Source of the DNA: Arbacia lixula
Lineage: Eukaryota; Echinodermata; Echinoidea; Arbacioida; Arbaciidae
Assembly (NCBI GenBank): GCA_963669155.1
Contig: OZ022576.1
Location: 13,082,942-13,146,941, forward strand
DNA length: 64,000 bases
Reading direction: 5' to 3'
Within the stretch, counting starts at the first letter, position 1. The number at the start of each line of letters is the position of its first letter. The notes under the pieces are model-generated. The model did no database searches, was not told the DNA's origin, and worked only from the letters and a program-made list of their open reading frames with translations. Made by a program: the position numbers and the translations under genes. Below are positions 1 to 13,718 of this stretch, piece by piece.

Positions 1-1818
1 AATATTCCTTGTTTATATTTAAATGTCAAGACAATATTCCAAAATAATATAGTTTATATAAAACGTCTGAAGACATAGGAAATGGATAAAAATGACGATA
101 AATTGCCAAAAGATGAGAAATTATAAATTTGCAAACCCGACATAACGGAAGACATCAGTTATATCTTATTTTATTAAAGTTCATTGACTGGTAAAGTAAA
201 CATGGCAGAACAGTCGTAAACAAGTCGATGACGTCATACGTATGTGAATAGTGTTTCTAATGACAACGCTTTTAACTTGTATGTGCCATCCATGCATATC
301 TTGCACAAGCAATATAAGAAAAGCTGGCAGAGTTGCAGTTTGTCTCGCACGTGCAGAGTTAATAAGCCATGTCGGAGCTACATCATATTCATAAAATTCA
401 TCCAACTATAAGGCGATATAGTACAGATGCGAGGTAGAGATACAGAGAGAGGTAAAAGACAATACAATATTTGCAAATAAGGAATAAAAAATATTTTTTT
501 TTTACGTGAACAGCAAATTCGTCCCTAAACGGTTCATTGCAAATGTTGATTTTGCATAATGCTTTATAATGGTGTGAAAAATATAAAAAAATCAAATTGT
601 CGATTATTATAAAGGTTGTTACTAGTTCATTGAATTACCTGTTCCCATACATGCAATGCACCTCCCCCAAAATTATAATGTACAGTATATATTTGGATGA
701 TTTTGGAATAAATACGACGTGAAACATTTATCTTTATCTTTGCTGTGTAAAATCTAAAAATGACATGACCGGTGTGTTAAATGTATAAGCGTTATGATTA
801 AATTGAATAACCTGCTCCTAGAGATACGATGTACGTATCAACCCCCCCCCCCCCCCCCCCCACCCCTTCCCACACACAAACCCTCCCCGGAACTCATAAT
901 TAATATCTTACAATATATATTTGGACAACATTTGAATGATTATGAGGAGAGAGGAAGGGAAATACCCACCCATGTCTGAAATAGCGACACAGTGGTATTG
1001 GCAAAATGAAACATGTAACAAAATAATCAGATCAGAGTTATTACGTTTTTTAGGCCGTGCGCAAAATCATTTTTACTTCGTTTCAGCGGAAATTAATCCC
1101 TTGTAAAAGGATAGTGCAGTCATTAATGCTATTATTGCTAATTATGTCAATATGATCTATAATATACGGACATTTATCGATAATTAGCAGCAAGTATAAG
1201 TCGTAGCACTTGTGTCATTTTGCCATTGGACGTCGTACTTTGGCCTACACTGGTACGAAAGGTCGACAGCTCTGCAAACACCATACAACAACGTGGTTGA
1301 AAGAAAATGCGGCCAAAGTATACTCCTCCCGGTCTTTTTTTCCCATGGAAAATACCGCATATTAAAATCTCAAGATAATATTGTTTATGCTTCCGAATGA
1401 TATCATGGTCAGTGCATAACTATTATTAGGATTTCACGTTTGAGTGCTTGTTTTGCGGGAAAAACTGGAATGCGGGTGCTGTTAGTAAAATGTTGGTTAG
1501 CGTTTACATAAGTATTGCAAATCATTTTCATTCCTACTCTATGTGGTCTGAGAGTGGATCGTCCTATACAGTATATCATTTGTATGTAAACATGTTCGTA
1601 TTGCATGTCCTTGTCCCTAAATCGATCTTTTATGCAATGTGAGACTATCCTATATAAACATATTTTCGTATTCATTGAAGAAAATCGTGTCAAAAGCTGA
1701 AAAGGATCAAAAGCAAGTATGAAAATTCGGTTTACATATAAACAATATTATACACATTCTGAAGACCAAAACGTAGTCTTACAATTTTATACAGATATCT
1801 ACTTTGCATGAACAGGAA
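1..1818. other. AT-rich non-coding DNA
   Basis: No convincing coding exon or RNA gene seen. It contains a poly-C tract at 842-861 and many short A/T runs. Open frames here are short with no family resemblance. Confidence 0.6.
842..861 (+). repeat. Poly-C tract
   Basis: Run of C followed by C-rich sequence to about 888. Confidence 0.9.
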
Positions 1819-1863
1819 AGACTCCTGAAGACGGGCAGTCAACATGCCCGAAACGTCGAGTCT
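1819..1863 (+). ncRNA. Hammerhead-like ribozyme motif of Penelope-like type
   Basis: Stem I is AGACTC (1819-1824) pairing with GAGTCT (1858-1863). The core CTGAAGA (1825-1831) fits CUGANGA. Stem II is GGGC/GCCC (1833-1836 with 1846-1849), optionally closed by C1832-G1850, with a 9-nt loop. GAA (1850-1852) follows. A 2-bp stem III is formed by AC (1853-1854) and GT (1855-1856), and C1857 is the expected cleavage-site nucleotide. Very short stem III is known for hammerheads of Penelope-like retroelements and retrozymes. The unusual points are A at core position 7 and a C at position 10.1. Activity is not shown. Confidence 0.5.
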
Positions 1864-2230
1864 ACTTATCTACTCCTCAGCTCTTCGCTCCTTCTGGTTT
1901 GCAGTCCTTTTAAGGACTATACTCACTTCGAAAGAATACCCTATTTTCAAATCTCCACTTTCTCGCCTTTCCATTTTACCTCCAATTCTACCTCTCCCGC
2001 GATTGCTCATACCACCATGCAAATCTTCAAACATCATCTGAGGAAAAAGAATATAAGGCGGGTATGTCAATTTCCAAATTCTTCGCAACGCCTTATGAAA
2101 TGGGTATCCATTCTAACCATCATGTTTATAGTTAAACTAGTTCATATTGCCGATAACCATGGTTACGAAGAAATACATTGGGTATGGAAATTATCATGCT
2201 TATCCTTGAGCCAGGATCAGACTGAATGAT
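1864..2230 (+). mobile_element. Probable Penelope-like element fragment
   Basis: Sequence directly downstream of the hammerhead motif. In plus-strand frames it reads ...ARNVEST... and ETSSLL..., phrases that I associate from memory with the terminal repeats of Penelope-like elements in marine invertebrates. No reverse transcriptase or GIY-YIG endonuclease is present, so it would be a terminal-repeat remnant. The right boundary is uncertain. Confidence 0.35.
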
Positions 2231-2638
2231 TGCATGTCATTCTCGAGCTTTGGTGAAATCCAATTTGATATGAAAACAGGCGTAGTTTCGTCATTTTAAA
2301 TCATAAATTAATCTGAATGATTTCATCTTCCTGCTTTACTAATACCAAATTTCGCGCGGGTTCAAATATGCGTTTTAGCCAGAATCAAACATAATAAAAA
2401 GAAATATATCTTCGCATGCTATCTTTGGAAGATTAACGAGATTGAAGAGGTTATTATGAAACATTATCAAGTTTGTTCAAGAACTAAAACACATTTATTT
2501 CAAATGTCAAAATGATTTAAGGAACTCAGTAACCTAATTTCTCTTTTTCTTTAAAGCGCTCCTTAAAGCGCAAAGAGACTTTCTTATGTACTTGTGTTAT
2601 GCGCTATATAAAAATGTTTATTATTATTTTTATTATTA

Positions 2639-2678
<40 letters not shown>

Positions 2679-2686
2679 CATTATCA

Positions 2687-2744
<58 letters not shown>

Positions 2745-3338
2745 CATTATTATTATTATTATTATTAACTAACCACTCGGGGGAGAAAAGCGATTAGTCA
2801 AGTGGAAAATATTAGACATGATATTGAAATGTTCATGCTGGTCAGCGGTCATTCCGAATTATACAACCTACCTAAATTTTGTTAGCTTAAGAAGTCGATT
2901 AAGGATAGTGCTTCCAGTTTATACGACAAAAATATTCAGTTTTGTCATTACAAATTCAATCCAATTCAATTCAATTCAATTCAATTTCGTCTTTCAGCGA
3001 ATAAAACTGCACGTATCATGTTTTGAATCACAACTAACTATCATTCGTGGAGGAAAAAGGTAAAGTTAACATTGATTGCACGTTCTCCTCGATCCGCGTG
3101 TACACAACACGAATTAATATTGAACATTGCAGATCTACTAGAGTAATCCAGAGGAGTACATGTATAACAGACGCAGAAACTGAGCGCAGAATTCACTGAA
3201 CGTAGAACTGGATGCAATCAGCGGGAGGTGTCGTGATACAGGGACTGACGATCTAGTCAAGAGATTCCACGTCTCAAACTCCACCTGACACTTGCGTCCT
3301 TCATCAATATACTTAATCCAAACTGCTGCTCTCCCCAG
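2231..3338. other. AT-rich non-coding DNA with (ATT)n and AATTC repeats
   Basis: Holds the (ATT)n tract at 2617-2766 and an (AATTC)n pentanucleotide run at about 2952-2985. Nothing else recognisable before the possible exon at 3339. Confidence 0.6.
2617..2766 (+). repeat. (ATT)n microsatellite
   Basis: About 150 bp of TTA/ATT units with a few ATC interruptions. Confidence 0.95.
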
Positions 3339-3464
3339 GAAGTAGAGATGGTGCGCATATCGATTGCGACGCGGAGAAACCCCGATACCATGTTACGTAA
3401 TAGTGACAGTGAGGATGAAGCGCCGGGCTCACTGCTGAGGACACCGGCTACCCATGATGACTGA
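3339..3464 (+). CDS. Possible terminal coding exon of an unidentified gene
   Basis: A pyrimidine-rich run ending CTCCCCAG (3331-3338) looks like a splice acceptor. It is followed by 41 in-frame codons and TGA at 3462-3464. The frame is richer in G+C than its flanks. It encodes a basic segment (ATRRNPDTMLRN) followed by an acidic, CK2-like cluster (SDSEDE) and a Ser/Thr/Pro tail ending HDD, which resembles the cytoplasmic C-terminus of a membrane or signalling protein. I do not recognise the family. Upstream exons would lie to the left, probably outside the window, since nothing convincing is seen in 1-3300. A 3' UTR could run to the AATAAA near 4518. Confidence 0.35.
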   Translation, partial: EVEMVRISIATRRNPDTMLRNSDSEDEAPGSLLRTPATHDD

Positions 3465-3827
3465 GATATCTTTGGTCTTCGCTTTTAGTTCCATGGTCCA
3501 ACCTTGCGCATTGTCCCGTCTTGATCTCACAGGAGATCCTCCCCGGTCAACAAAATGTTACATGACCCAACGCGAACTGACTGCTCGTGGCGATACAATT
3601 GCACTTGATCTTGGAATCGGATCGGATTTCCCTGTCCTTCCCTTGGCGATTCCTTCTCAGACTGGTATTGTTAAATAACGCACTTGTATGTTTATAAATG
3701 ATTATAGTACAAACTCATTATCGTCTACTGGATAAAAATGGAATAATCTCGTATGGTATGCCTCCGTATTCTACATCCAGGGTACTAACTACATATAAAA
3801 AGGGGGGGCAGCGTGCCATGTGTAGCT

Positions 3828-3830
<3 letters not shown>

Positions 3831-3860
<30 letters not shown>

Positions 3861-3861
3861 C
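3831..3861 (+). repeat. (CA)n microsatellite
   Basis: Followed at 3921-3940 by a 20-base C run; both lie in a C-rich stretch. Confidence 0.9.
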
Positions 3862-6315
3862 ATATATACCCCCACCACCGCTAACACAAACGCACATAGC
3901 TTCCCCCACCCCAATTTTCACCCCCCCCCCCCCCCCCCCCGTTGATTTAATCTTTACTTTATAATGCACAACTAGGCTCCAGTAAATCCTCTTTCGAATA
4001 AGCATTTGTAGGATGTGGATATTTAGATATTTCACGCCAGTTTATGCAATCAGGCACCGTATCTCGTTGCTTTGCGCCTCAAGTAACAGTGGATAGGTCT
4101 GGTTTAATTCAATTTTCCATCAATCTCGAGTCTACTGAACAATATGTCATTTGATATAGAAGAACAATGTCTAGATGAACGAGATAAAGCAGGTTGCATT
4201 CCGTCTGTTGTTCAGACGTGTTTCGTCTACATGTGGCTTGTACACATTTGGACAACGCATCGCCTTCTTCAAAGCAGGGATGTGTTAGGAAAGGATATGA
4301 AACAACATTCTTTCTTTGAGCCCATGCGTGGCACCGCCGAAAAATTGCGTGGTCTCAGCATGTGCTTTTCACGTGTTTTTTTAAACAATAACGAACACGA
4401 TGTGCCTAGCAAAGGTTTATCAGAGAGAACAAAAGAAATGTGAGTCTTATTCGCTATGTCCACTTCTGTTGGATTGCTTAAATTACTTTAGAGAGGAAAG
4501 AGATATCAGCGAACAAAAATAAACAGTTTTTTAAGTAAAATCATCTCATTTGCACGCAAATTCACGCAAACTCTGTTAATGAAAGAAGTCAGCTTAATAG
4601 AATGATTTTGATAATGATTGAATCCGACATTTCCGGAAATCTCCGGAAAGTGGAAGAAATTTGTTAATTATGTAAGTAAGAATATTATCTTATATCTCCG
4701 TTTGTGCATCATTCAACAATTATTTAGAAGAAAAACGAATACAGGATCTTTAGAGGTGTGCCCTTTAACTTTCTTGAAAATTGCAAAAAAATGTGATAAG
4801 AACACAGCTTCGAGAAACAAAACAGCAATTAAAGATACTGCTTTCCAAAGTTGACGATAGCAAGAATGACGGTGCCGCGCATGGGACTTTCAAAGCATTT
4901 GCAGTGATTGTGGAATGCTTTGACATTCATTAGCACGCTTTAGATCCATACAGAAGTTAGAATATATTATGGTTGAGTTGTCCCTCCTTCTAACACATCC
5001 TGTTCAAAGTCAGCAGCCGATTTCGACCCTTGGAAACAATTTCTTTACTGATGTATTGCATACCTTTTCCTTAATGTGAAAATCACAGGGGAACTTGAGT
5101 GTCTGTAGCCACCAGTTGAGAGGTGTGTGTGTGTGATACGATACTTCTCTCTTTGGATCTCATAATGAATAGATTTGTCACACGTTTCATTCCATTTTAA
5201 CACCTGCAGTTTGAGCTTATCCCAACGTCAGGTCCATGATACGACCCTTGCTATCTTTATCTCACTCCCCATGTGGTACGTACAACAATGTAGGGAGAGG
5301 ATGTAAATAGGTGTGATATAAAGGAGATTGAAGGAGTGATGTTATGAAACACGGTATCGGTGTGACAGGGAGTTGTGAATTAACAGCGCTCCGGTTACCA
5401 TGATGACCGCGGGGGGCTGCCACTCCAGTCGGCCTCCTCCATGTTTTTTTTTTTTTCATTTTTTTTTTCATTTGTGTATCCCCTAATAATTTCGGTTAAC
5501 CTTTCTTTAGAGGGGTGACATTGCTCCTGGGGTAGACATGCTAACATACAACCCTATTTTGCTCATTTTCCTTCTTTCACATCGGACCAAGACATGAATG
5601 AGAAGTGCTGAGAAAGGAGATCAGAAATCTAGGAAGTCAGCCGCCCCCCCCCCCCTCCCCACACCCCCGTCAGAAGTCAAAATATGGTTTCACCTATGGC
5701 ATTTCCTAATCCCAAGTGTACGGGTGTTTTTCGGCGTTGATCGGTATTTATTTTTTAGTTTTTAAATGCGAACTGGAATTCGAAAACGTGCGATTTTCGC
5801 AGGTGCGAAAAATATAACAATAGGCATCACTTTGGCAAATTGAACTACAGGTGGTTCTAATTTGCTAGAAAGCGGTCGAATTTGTGAACAGTGTAGGGGG
5901 GGGGGGGTATTTGAGTTTTATCCTCCCTTCACCCATACATCTCTTACACCTCCCCCCCCCCCCTACCCTGCACCCCTCCTTCCTGCCTTCTGCTCCGATC
6001 CCCTTCCCTCCCCTTCCGCCAGGTCGACGCCGCTCATGCATAACAATGGAAGACTACTCGTAGTGAACTTTGCATTGCGTATTAATCTAAAGGTGACTAT
6101 TGCACTAAGTGAAGTTCAGCGATTCAAGGGGGGGGGGGGGCACAACGTTCCTCCAAGATCATGAAGATGCCCCGCAGAGCGCGAGTCAGGCGCGACAAAG
6201 TGACAAAAGAATCTGCGCTGTCACAATACCACGTCCAGGTCATGCTCAGTAATGTGTTTACACAAAAGCGCATAATCACCCTGTCATCTCATCCCCAACA
6301 TTGAAGTGTAAAGTT

Positions 6316-6317
<2 letters not shown>

Positions 6318-6376
<59 letters not shown>

Positions 6377-6385
6377 AGAGAGAGA
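6318..6385 (+). repeat. (GA)n microsatellite
   Basis: About 34 units with one AAGG interruption. Confidence 0.95.
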
Positions 6386-7260
6386 ACTCAACGGTCTGAA
6401 ACCACGTGTATAAGACCGTGTCGTGATTCGGGCTTTTCCCGAAACTACGATCACCTGTATCCAGTGCTTCAGTTTCAAAAGGTGGAATGCTCGCTGAATC
6501 TGTTAGTTGTTGCTAGTCGACAAACTACTGACAAGCTTTGGAATTACCAATAGTAACGGATTGTCTGAATGACGTGCATACATTTGCATACATAACGAAA
6601 ATGATATATCAAGTCTTCCCGTGCTACTTAACTACACGTTTGCACCAATGTTACACAGTACTCATTTGTACGTTTTCCGGCACATGAAAAGTTATAGATA
6701 AATGCATTGTAAAATATACTTTTGTCTCTTTAATCACTTCGAAATATTGTATTTGTAATTAATCATGACTGGGTTGCACACATTGTAATCTGACTTTGTC
6801 TCAAGGGCATAAAGTCTACGCGATGAAAAATCATGAAACATAAGTGTTATGATTGTTGCCTATAAATACTACCAACGGGGAGTAGATAACATACAATAGG
6901 TCTCAAGTACCATTATCGTGATTGTGTGTTAAGTATTTGCTAAGCCTATATTATTGATAGGACCACGTGACTGCCGTTAATTACCACTACTTCAAAAGAG
7001 TAATATTTCATGATCGAAGTATTTCCATCAGTATTCTTATCATAATTATCATTTAGATGACAGTGATATCATTATTGTTGACATTGTATGATATTGTTTT
7101 GTGATTAGGATTTTCTTTTACTTTTCTTGAGGAATATGCCAACTTGACATCTGATTCCGTTTCTGGAATGATTTCAGTTCAGCGCTCGCAGATGAAAGGA
7201 TGCGAAACACAATACTTGAATAATCACTTGACAAACTATACACAATGTATATGGCTATTG

Positions 7261-7377
7261 ATATTACTTCTATTACTTCTTTATCTTCTACTAGGCCTAC
7301 TACTCTTACTACTCCTCTTCCTACTACTACTTCTACTACTACCACCACCACTACTGCCACTACCACTACTACTGCTG

Positions 7378-7447
<70 letters not shown>

Positions 7448-7475
7448 CTCTACTACTAATACTACTATTACTACT
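7261..7475 (+). repeat. Compound (CTA)n/(AAT)n trinucleotide tract
   Basis: Imperfect CTA/CTT/CCA units pass into pure CTA and then pure TAA. The long Leu, Thr, Ser and Asn frames here are repeat translations, not genes. Confidence 0.95.
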
Positions 7476-8164
7476 TCTACTACACAACCACTACCTCGTA
7501 AGATCTTCTTCTCATGCTACTAAAGTACTATATTTATCTCATTATCTCAAGCTCATGCGATTGTGACAATAGAACACCTTTGCATATATGATTATCACCT
7601 GACAGGCCGTAATTTTATCTCAATTTTATCTGATTACTTGGTACTCGACATTAGCCCCGTTTTCAACGATAGGCCTATACCGCAGGGAGGGTTGATGATA
7701 TAATATCGACCTAAAAATAAGCTCCCCATTGAACTAATTCTAGCCTAATGTCAGAACTAATCATCATGAAGAAACCAGGTTGTTTATCGCAACCCCGACC
7801 AGCTCCGCGACAAATCCCACCAAACTGTTCCACCGATTTTTACAAGACGAAATGATTCAGCTCCCCCACACAAACACGAGGAGGAAGCGAAGGGTGATAT
7901 CACATTCCATGCTACATTCACTATTATTCGGAGAGTATTATTTTTCTCGAATTATTCACGGAAAAGCAGCGTTCCTTTGACAGCAACAAATGGAAACAGC
8001 TGCGCGGCTGTCCGACCGTGTTGCATACCACCGCCATCCCACCTGCTCACTGCTGCGAGTGAGATATGAGTTATGATATTTGTGCACGGAAAACAACCTG
8101 GAATAATATTTGTACTAGTAAAAAAGAAAAAAAAGGTTTGTGTAACCACTCTATTCTCAATTTC

Positions 8165-8295
8165 CCCATCCCTATCTTTCCATTTCCACTTTCATCCTTC
8201 TCGTGACGTCACACTCTCTTCATCTTCTTTCTCTCCATACGTCATGACTATCAATACGATTCTTCATCTGTTTTCCTCATTATTTTACTGCGTTT
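8165..8295 (+). repeat. 131-bp dispersed repeat, copy A
   Basis: Matches the reverse complement of 12228-12358 over its full length with about 15 mismatches and no gaps (about 88% identity by eye). It contains the palindrome GTGACGTCAC, a CRE-type site, intact in both copies. Confidence 0.8.
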
Positions 8296-11200
8296 TCTTT
8301 CTACTGCTACCCCCGCCCCCAGTCCTCTCCTTTTCCACCAAACGCATACCCTTGACGAAATCCTGATGAGACTTGCTCTGTATAAATAAAATAGTTTTTC
8401 TGTCCTCATTCAGCCATGAACCTTTGATATTTGGTCCCTGTATCGTTCTTTGAACTTTTTTTTTCAAGTCACACGGATATGTCCGTAATGATTATCATAT
8501 AAGTTTACCTTAAGTTTGATTATGAACGCCCCCACCCCCTCTCTCCACACACACAAAAACTTCCGCCTTGAGAGCTTAATTCATTGAAATATCGCTACCT
8601 TTTCAACCCTACAAGCCCCAAGCGAACTTCCCTTTTTTCCTCATTACTTCATCAACTCCTACCCCTCAACCCCCAACCCACACCTGACACCTTTCCCTAA
8701 CTTTTCACCTCAACCCTCAACCTTCACGTCCCTTTCCTCCATCTACCCCCATTCCTTATCTCTCTTGAACCCTATCTCGTCAGAGGGGGGCATTTTTATG
8801 GCATTGTTTGCTTACAAGAAAAGTCAAGTTCGTTGGGAAAACACACGACTAAATGATCATAAATACGACATAATTTCTCCCCAAAACACACCTCCCGTGG
8901 AGCTGGTCACACGATAAGAGCTACTGGCATGCCTGATTGTTTGCACGGATGTTCCATGCTATATGTTTTCAAAATTAAATGCAATTTCCAGGCCCTTGCT
9001 CGGTGGGTGAGTTTGCGTGACATTGTGTGGTTACATTGATCAAAGTCAGAGGCGAACCTAACGGTGATTAATGATTCCCCGCGGCTTGCCACATACTTTA
9101 TGTTGGAACTGTATTACAGGCAATTGCCATGATTACATCGAGGGAAGTGACTTGTGAATGAATTGGAATCTGCCACCTGATATGATTCTTATCTGCTTCG
9201 GTTTAATGATTTCTTTCTGGCTCTGTTCATTATTCATGCTATTCGTCAAGCACGACTGGAAGTGCAGAACGGATAGCATATTGTATCAACAATGTAGGGT
9301 AACCCGTGAGACGTCATCATGGTCATATCTCTGGAGAATAGGAATACAACTACAAGGACAAGTGGTTATATCGAACCCGATATGTCTTCTTGGTGTCGGG
9401 GTTAAGAAAACGTTTGTTTATTCAGTTTTAGCTCTTAATGGGTCATTGGTCCAGTTGCACACCTGTAATATATGCAAATACCATAGAGCAGCAATTTACT
9501 TGGCGCACATAAGGATTAATGACCAACGGGGTGCTTTACAAACAAACTTGCCGAGAAATATATGAGATTATGGTAGCGGTCTGTCTAGTTATTCTAACCT
9601 TTATCCCATCATTCCCATTTGTTTAAAGGAATGCATCCAAAGGTCTCATCCGGGAATTTACACCGATAATATCTGTATATTTTTCTCACGCAAAACAATC
9701 AACATGTTTATGCAACTATTAATATTTCGCAATCACAGTCATATAATTGCGAACTTGTACTCCATCTTGTACGGGTAAGCCACTTGTTCTTTAATCCCTT
9801 TCCATGGGGTTATTCAAATATCTTCCTGCTGGGCATACCTATAAGCCGTCGTTCTTTCTTATGAGGTTTTCGTGTTGCTCGTGGGTATCTCGGTGTCCTA
9901 CGTACTATCTCAAGCCAAGGACGCAAAGGCAATTACCATATCTAGCAGCGCACCTGTGCATTTGCATTTCCGGCCTTTTTCACATTTTCCCGTTTGCGTA
10001 TCAGATTATTTCGTTGATTTAATTTATTAGCACTTTGCGCAGACTGAAGACTAATAACAATATTGACTTCGAATGTAATTCGGCAGTCAATGTTTGACGA
10101 TTTGTGATAAAATTAATCATGGAAGCGTCGAAACGTGTTTACGGAATCCGTCAACGGCCTAGTCGGTTTGCAATTTGTGCCCATTCTTTCGTGTTTTCTA
10201 TATAAACATGGTTGATTGGAATCATCAGCGTCCAAGAGGAATTCCCTTCTCTGTGTGACCATGATCAAAATCGCTGCCTACTTTCACTCAAGTCCAAGCT
10301 GACGTTGAAGCAAAATGAGAAAAGGCGTCCACCTGCCCCTGTCTAAATTTAGACAAGTATCGGATGTCCAAATTAATTAATCAAGCGTTTTCCCCCGTTT
10401 ATTGCTCTCGGGCTAAGAAATTAAAGCATTTTATGAAAACGACAAAATTTAGGATATCCGCGGTTAAAGTAGCTGGGCAGTGTAACAACTATAACCGGTT
10501 AATAAGTCCAAAGGATATAATGGCAAACGGTAATATCTTTCTAGGTATTACACTTCCAGATTGTGAAACAATTAATACTCAATTCAGGAGAGATGTCTTT
10601 TTGTAATGTTGAAAAAATTTAATATTATAATGATTGTACCTATAATATTGCATATATGTATATATATAATTAGGCATTATATATTAACGGACTTGCACTT
10701 AACCCGTTGGGTACCGGACAAATGGCTGCTCTATGAGGTAGTGTATAAATTACTCGTGCAAACAATGCAACAATAGCGCATTAAAAGTGAAGTCTTCTCA
10801 AAGCCAGCGTCGTTTTTTGCAGAATAATTTTCATTTTCATTTTCATTATAAGAGACATAATAATAAAATAACCCATTTCAAGTTCATAATGACATTATTC
10901 ATTATGCATATTCATGATGATTGTGTCTTAACTTAAGTTAGTCCTATAATTAATGATCCACAGCTTCTAAAGAAAATCCTCATGTTTGTGTTGATGCGCT
11001 CGCGGGTGTCTGTAAAAATCTTACAATATATAGATAACAATTAAATAAATAGGTCTATGATACACGATTCATCAATCATGCCAGTGCGTGCGCGTATTTG
11101 TGCGTCATCTATTGGACAATCACGTGACAATGTTGACGTGCACGCGAAGCAGCTCTCTTCTCGACTTTTCATTAAGTATGACGAGCGTTAAGAGAATGTT

Positions 11201-11697
11201 GATAAACACTTCGGAGACTGTGACGTTCCTTTCACAACATTAATTGTGTAACGTAGTGTCAGGCACGTAGCACCTGAATTACTTAACTTTCTCATCAATC
11301 GCACATCGACCTGCAAAATTATGCTGAATCAGGACAAGGTTCGAATAAATCCAGAACTTAAACATTTACAAACATAAAGTACTAACAATACCATTCGTTT
11401 GATCATGATGGAGATTGAATAGCGTTAAAGTATTTCAAACTACGAATTAAGGAGTGCAAATTTCACAGAGGAGGATGTAGTAAGACATTCCAGTAATCCT
11501 AATTGAGTTCTAAAAATGTGTCAATTATGATAAAACGTGTTTGCAAAAGTCACGAAGGTCGTCTTATTCTTGACATGTCCGGGATAGTTCCGCCTTTTCT
11601 TTGATTGTTTACGGCCAGCGTGCAGAATCTTAGGCTCGTGATTGATCGGACTATATAAAGATCACTGTAAGTCAGGAAGTGAGATTACATTGATATC

Positions 11698-11711
11698 TCC
11701 CTCTCTCCCCC

Positions 11712-11751
<40 letters not shown>

Positions 11752-11775
11752 CCTCCTTCCTTTTTATATATCTCT

Positions 11776-11817
<42 letters not shown>
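11698..11817 (+). repeat. (CT)n microsatellite, two blocks
   Basis: Two CT blocks separated by a short T-rich spacer at about 11750-11778. Confidence 0.95.
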
Positions 11818-11818
<1 letters not shown>

Positions 11819-12227
11819 GTGCCCATCTGCCACTATATTATATTGAAACCCTTTAACCCGCCCCGTCTTCCACTATTTGATATTAATGCGAATAAAAAGA
11901 AAACAAATGAATTTAAGCAATACAGTGGTAAAATGATGGCACTCATTAAGACACTAGAAGGTTCTCGCCTTATTCACTGATTCCGCTCTCGATGGATATG
12001 AACGTGGATACTGACGGAATATGGTCCATGATTCAGTAAGATTAAGGAATCACCTACAAATAATGGAACAGTCGAGAATGAGACGAGAATGAGACCAATG
12101 ATCACGGCAGAACGATGCCGCCATGGTCACGTGATCTTGTCACCACTGCGCGACTGCACCTTACCTTTAATCAAATATCAAGAATACGTCAAATTACAGA
12201 CGGGCCAATCCGTGTGCTTATTGCTAT

Positions 12228-12358
12228 AAAACGCAGTACGATAATGGGAAAATCAGATGAAGAATCGTATTGATAGTCACGACGTTTGGAGAGAAAAAAA
12301 ATGAAGAGAGCGTGACGTCACAAGAAGGATGAAAGCATAAATGGAAAGATAAGGATGG
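12228..12358 (-). repeat. 131-bp dispersed repeat, copy B (inverted)
   Basis: Inverted partner of 8165-8295. Boundaries are sharp on both sides: the flanking sequences of the two copies do not match. Confidence 0.8.
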
Positions 12359-13696
12359 ATGTCTTAAACCCGCTAGACGACCTCTTTACGCGTTTTCCAT
12401 TATGTCGCCCGTCTAGGGACACGATATTAATTTCAAAATCCCATCTTCATGTTGTTCATAATTATGATCAGATGTTTGATATTTAGTATTTCTCCCACAA
12501 AAAACTATATGGTCTTACTTGACAGAGGTATAGGAGGTAAGGAGAAAATAAGTTTTGATAAACATTACGTTACAGAAACTCGCTCGCTCTATATTCCGAA
12601 GGGGAAACTCAAATAACGGCTAGACAAGATCTCCCCGGCCCTCTTGAACCGCTTTCGCGATATCAATCCACCTAGTAACCACTCGGTTACCGGCCAGAAC
12701 TCAAAACCCGATAGGATCGAAACTAATATCCGTCCCCTGGTGTCGATGAGACTGAGATTAGGGTCGAGTCGATTAAACAGAAAGCCATCAAGAACATTGG
12801 GCCGATTTAGGTGGGAGCGTCGAGTCGCAGCAGTTGTTGTTCAGGCGCTGCAGACCAGTGTATTAGTAATTAGAAGTACGTACTTGCATACCATGATTAG
12901 TCTCATCATTTCATCTTCACTGTGCGATCCGTGTTTATTTCGCCTATTTCTACATCTACATAGCGATATTGTTTACTCCCTTATTCTATCTAACGTGCAT
13001 CGCAACGGAAGCATGCTTAAAATCTTCCGCATCATTACGGATATTATAGTCATTGGTACTGTATATTACACAATGTAAGAAAATAGAAGCTGACCTAATG
13101 TCAACCCCAAAGATATCTCTTCATAATTCCAAGAATATGTACTTGAAATATTTGTCCAAAGTAAGCTAATCCCCAGTGCAATGTAGGCCAATCCACTACG
13201 ACGTGTCCACGGTACACAACAGCAATAGAACCGGATTTGTTTATTTCCTTTCTCTTTGTCCGTTTGCCAAAAGCAAGTGTTCATCTTATGCTTGTCGAGT
13301 CCGATGTTGAAATAAACATTCCATCCACATCGCTCTATCTCCTCAACACAACGTACTTTGTAGTTCACCCATTAATCGTATTCATAGGTATGACGGTTGA
13401 ATTTCCATTGATCTTTTCTTCTCTCTGAATATCACACGAGTCTTCGCCGTCTTTGGTAAGATAATTTCTGGTTTCGGACAGATCGTCATTGAGTTGATTT
13501 CATCTTAAAGCGTTTTTTAGGTGAATAGAGGTCGTGCATGCCTTCCAAAGTGATATTGCAGGAATGAATTAACGGAAAGTGAGATGACAAGCTCGTTATT
13601 TTAGCATCATCACTGAATGCCAATTACACGAAGGTGCGAGATGGATATGAATATATCATACACCTAGCTATTTGTGGGCGTACTACGGCTGACAAC

Positions 13697-13718
13697 CCCC
13701 CCCCCCTCCCCCCCCCCT

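Noticed and set aside
9158..9565. 135-residue plus-strand frame starting with a membrane-like segment
   Set aside because: The hydrophobic start is tempting, but the rest has no recognisable domain, no repeat of a family cysteine pattern and no splice signals.
12644..13078. 144-residue plus-strand frame with a hydrophobic C-terminal half
   Set aside because: No family resemblance, no conserved motif, ordinary base composition; within chance expectation for this length of DNA.
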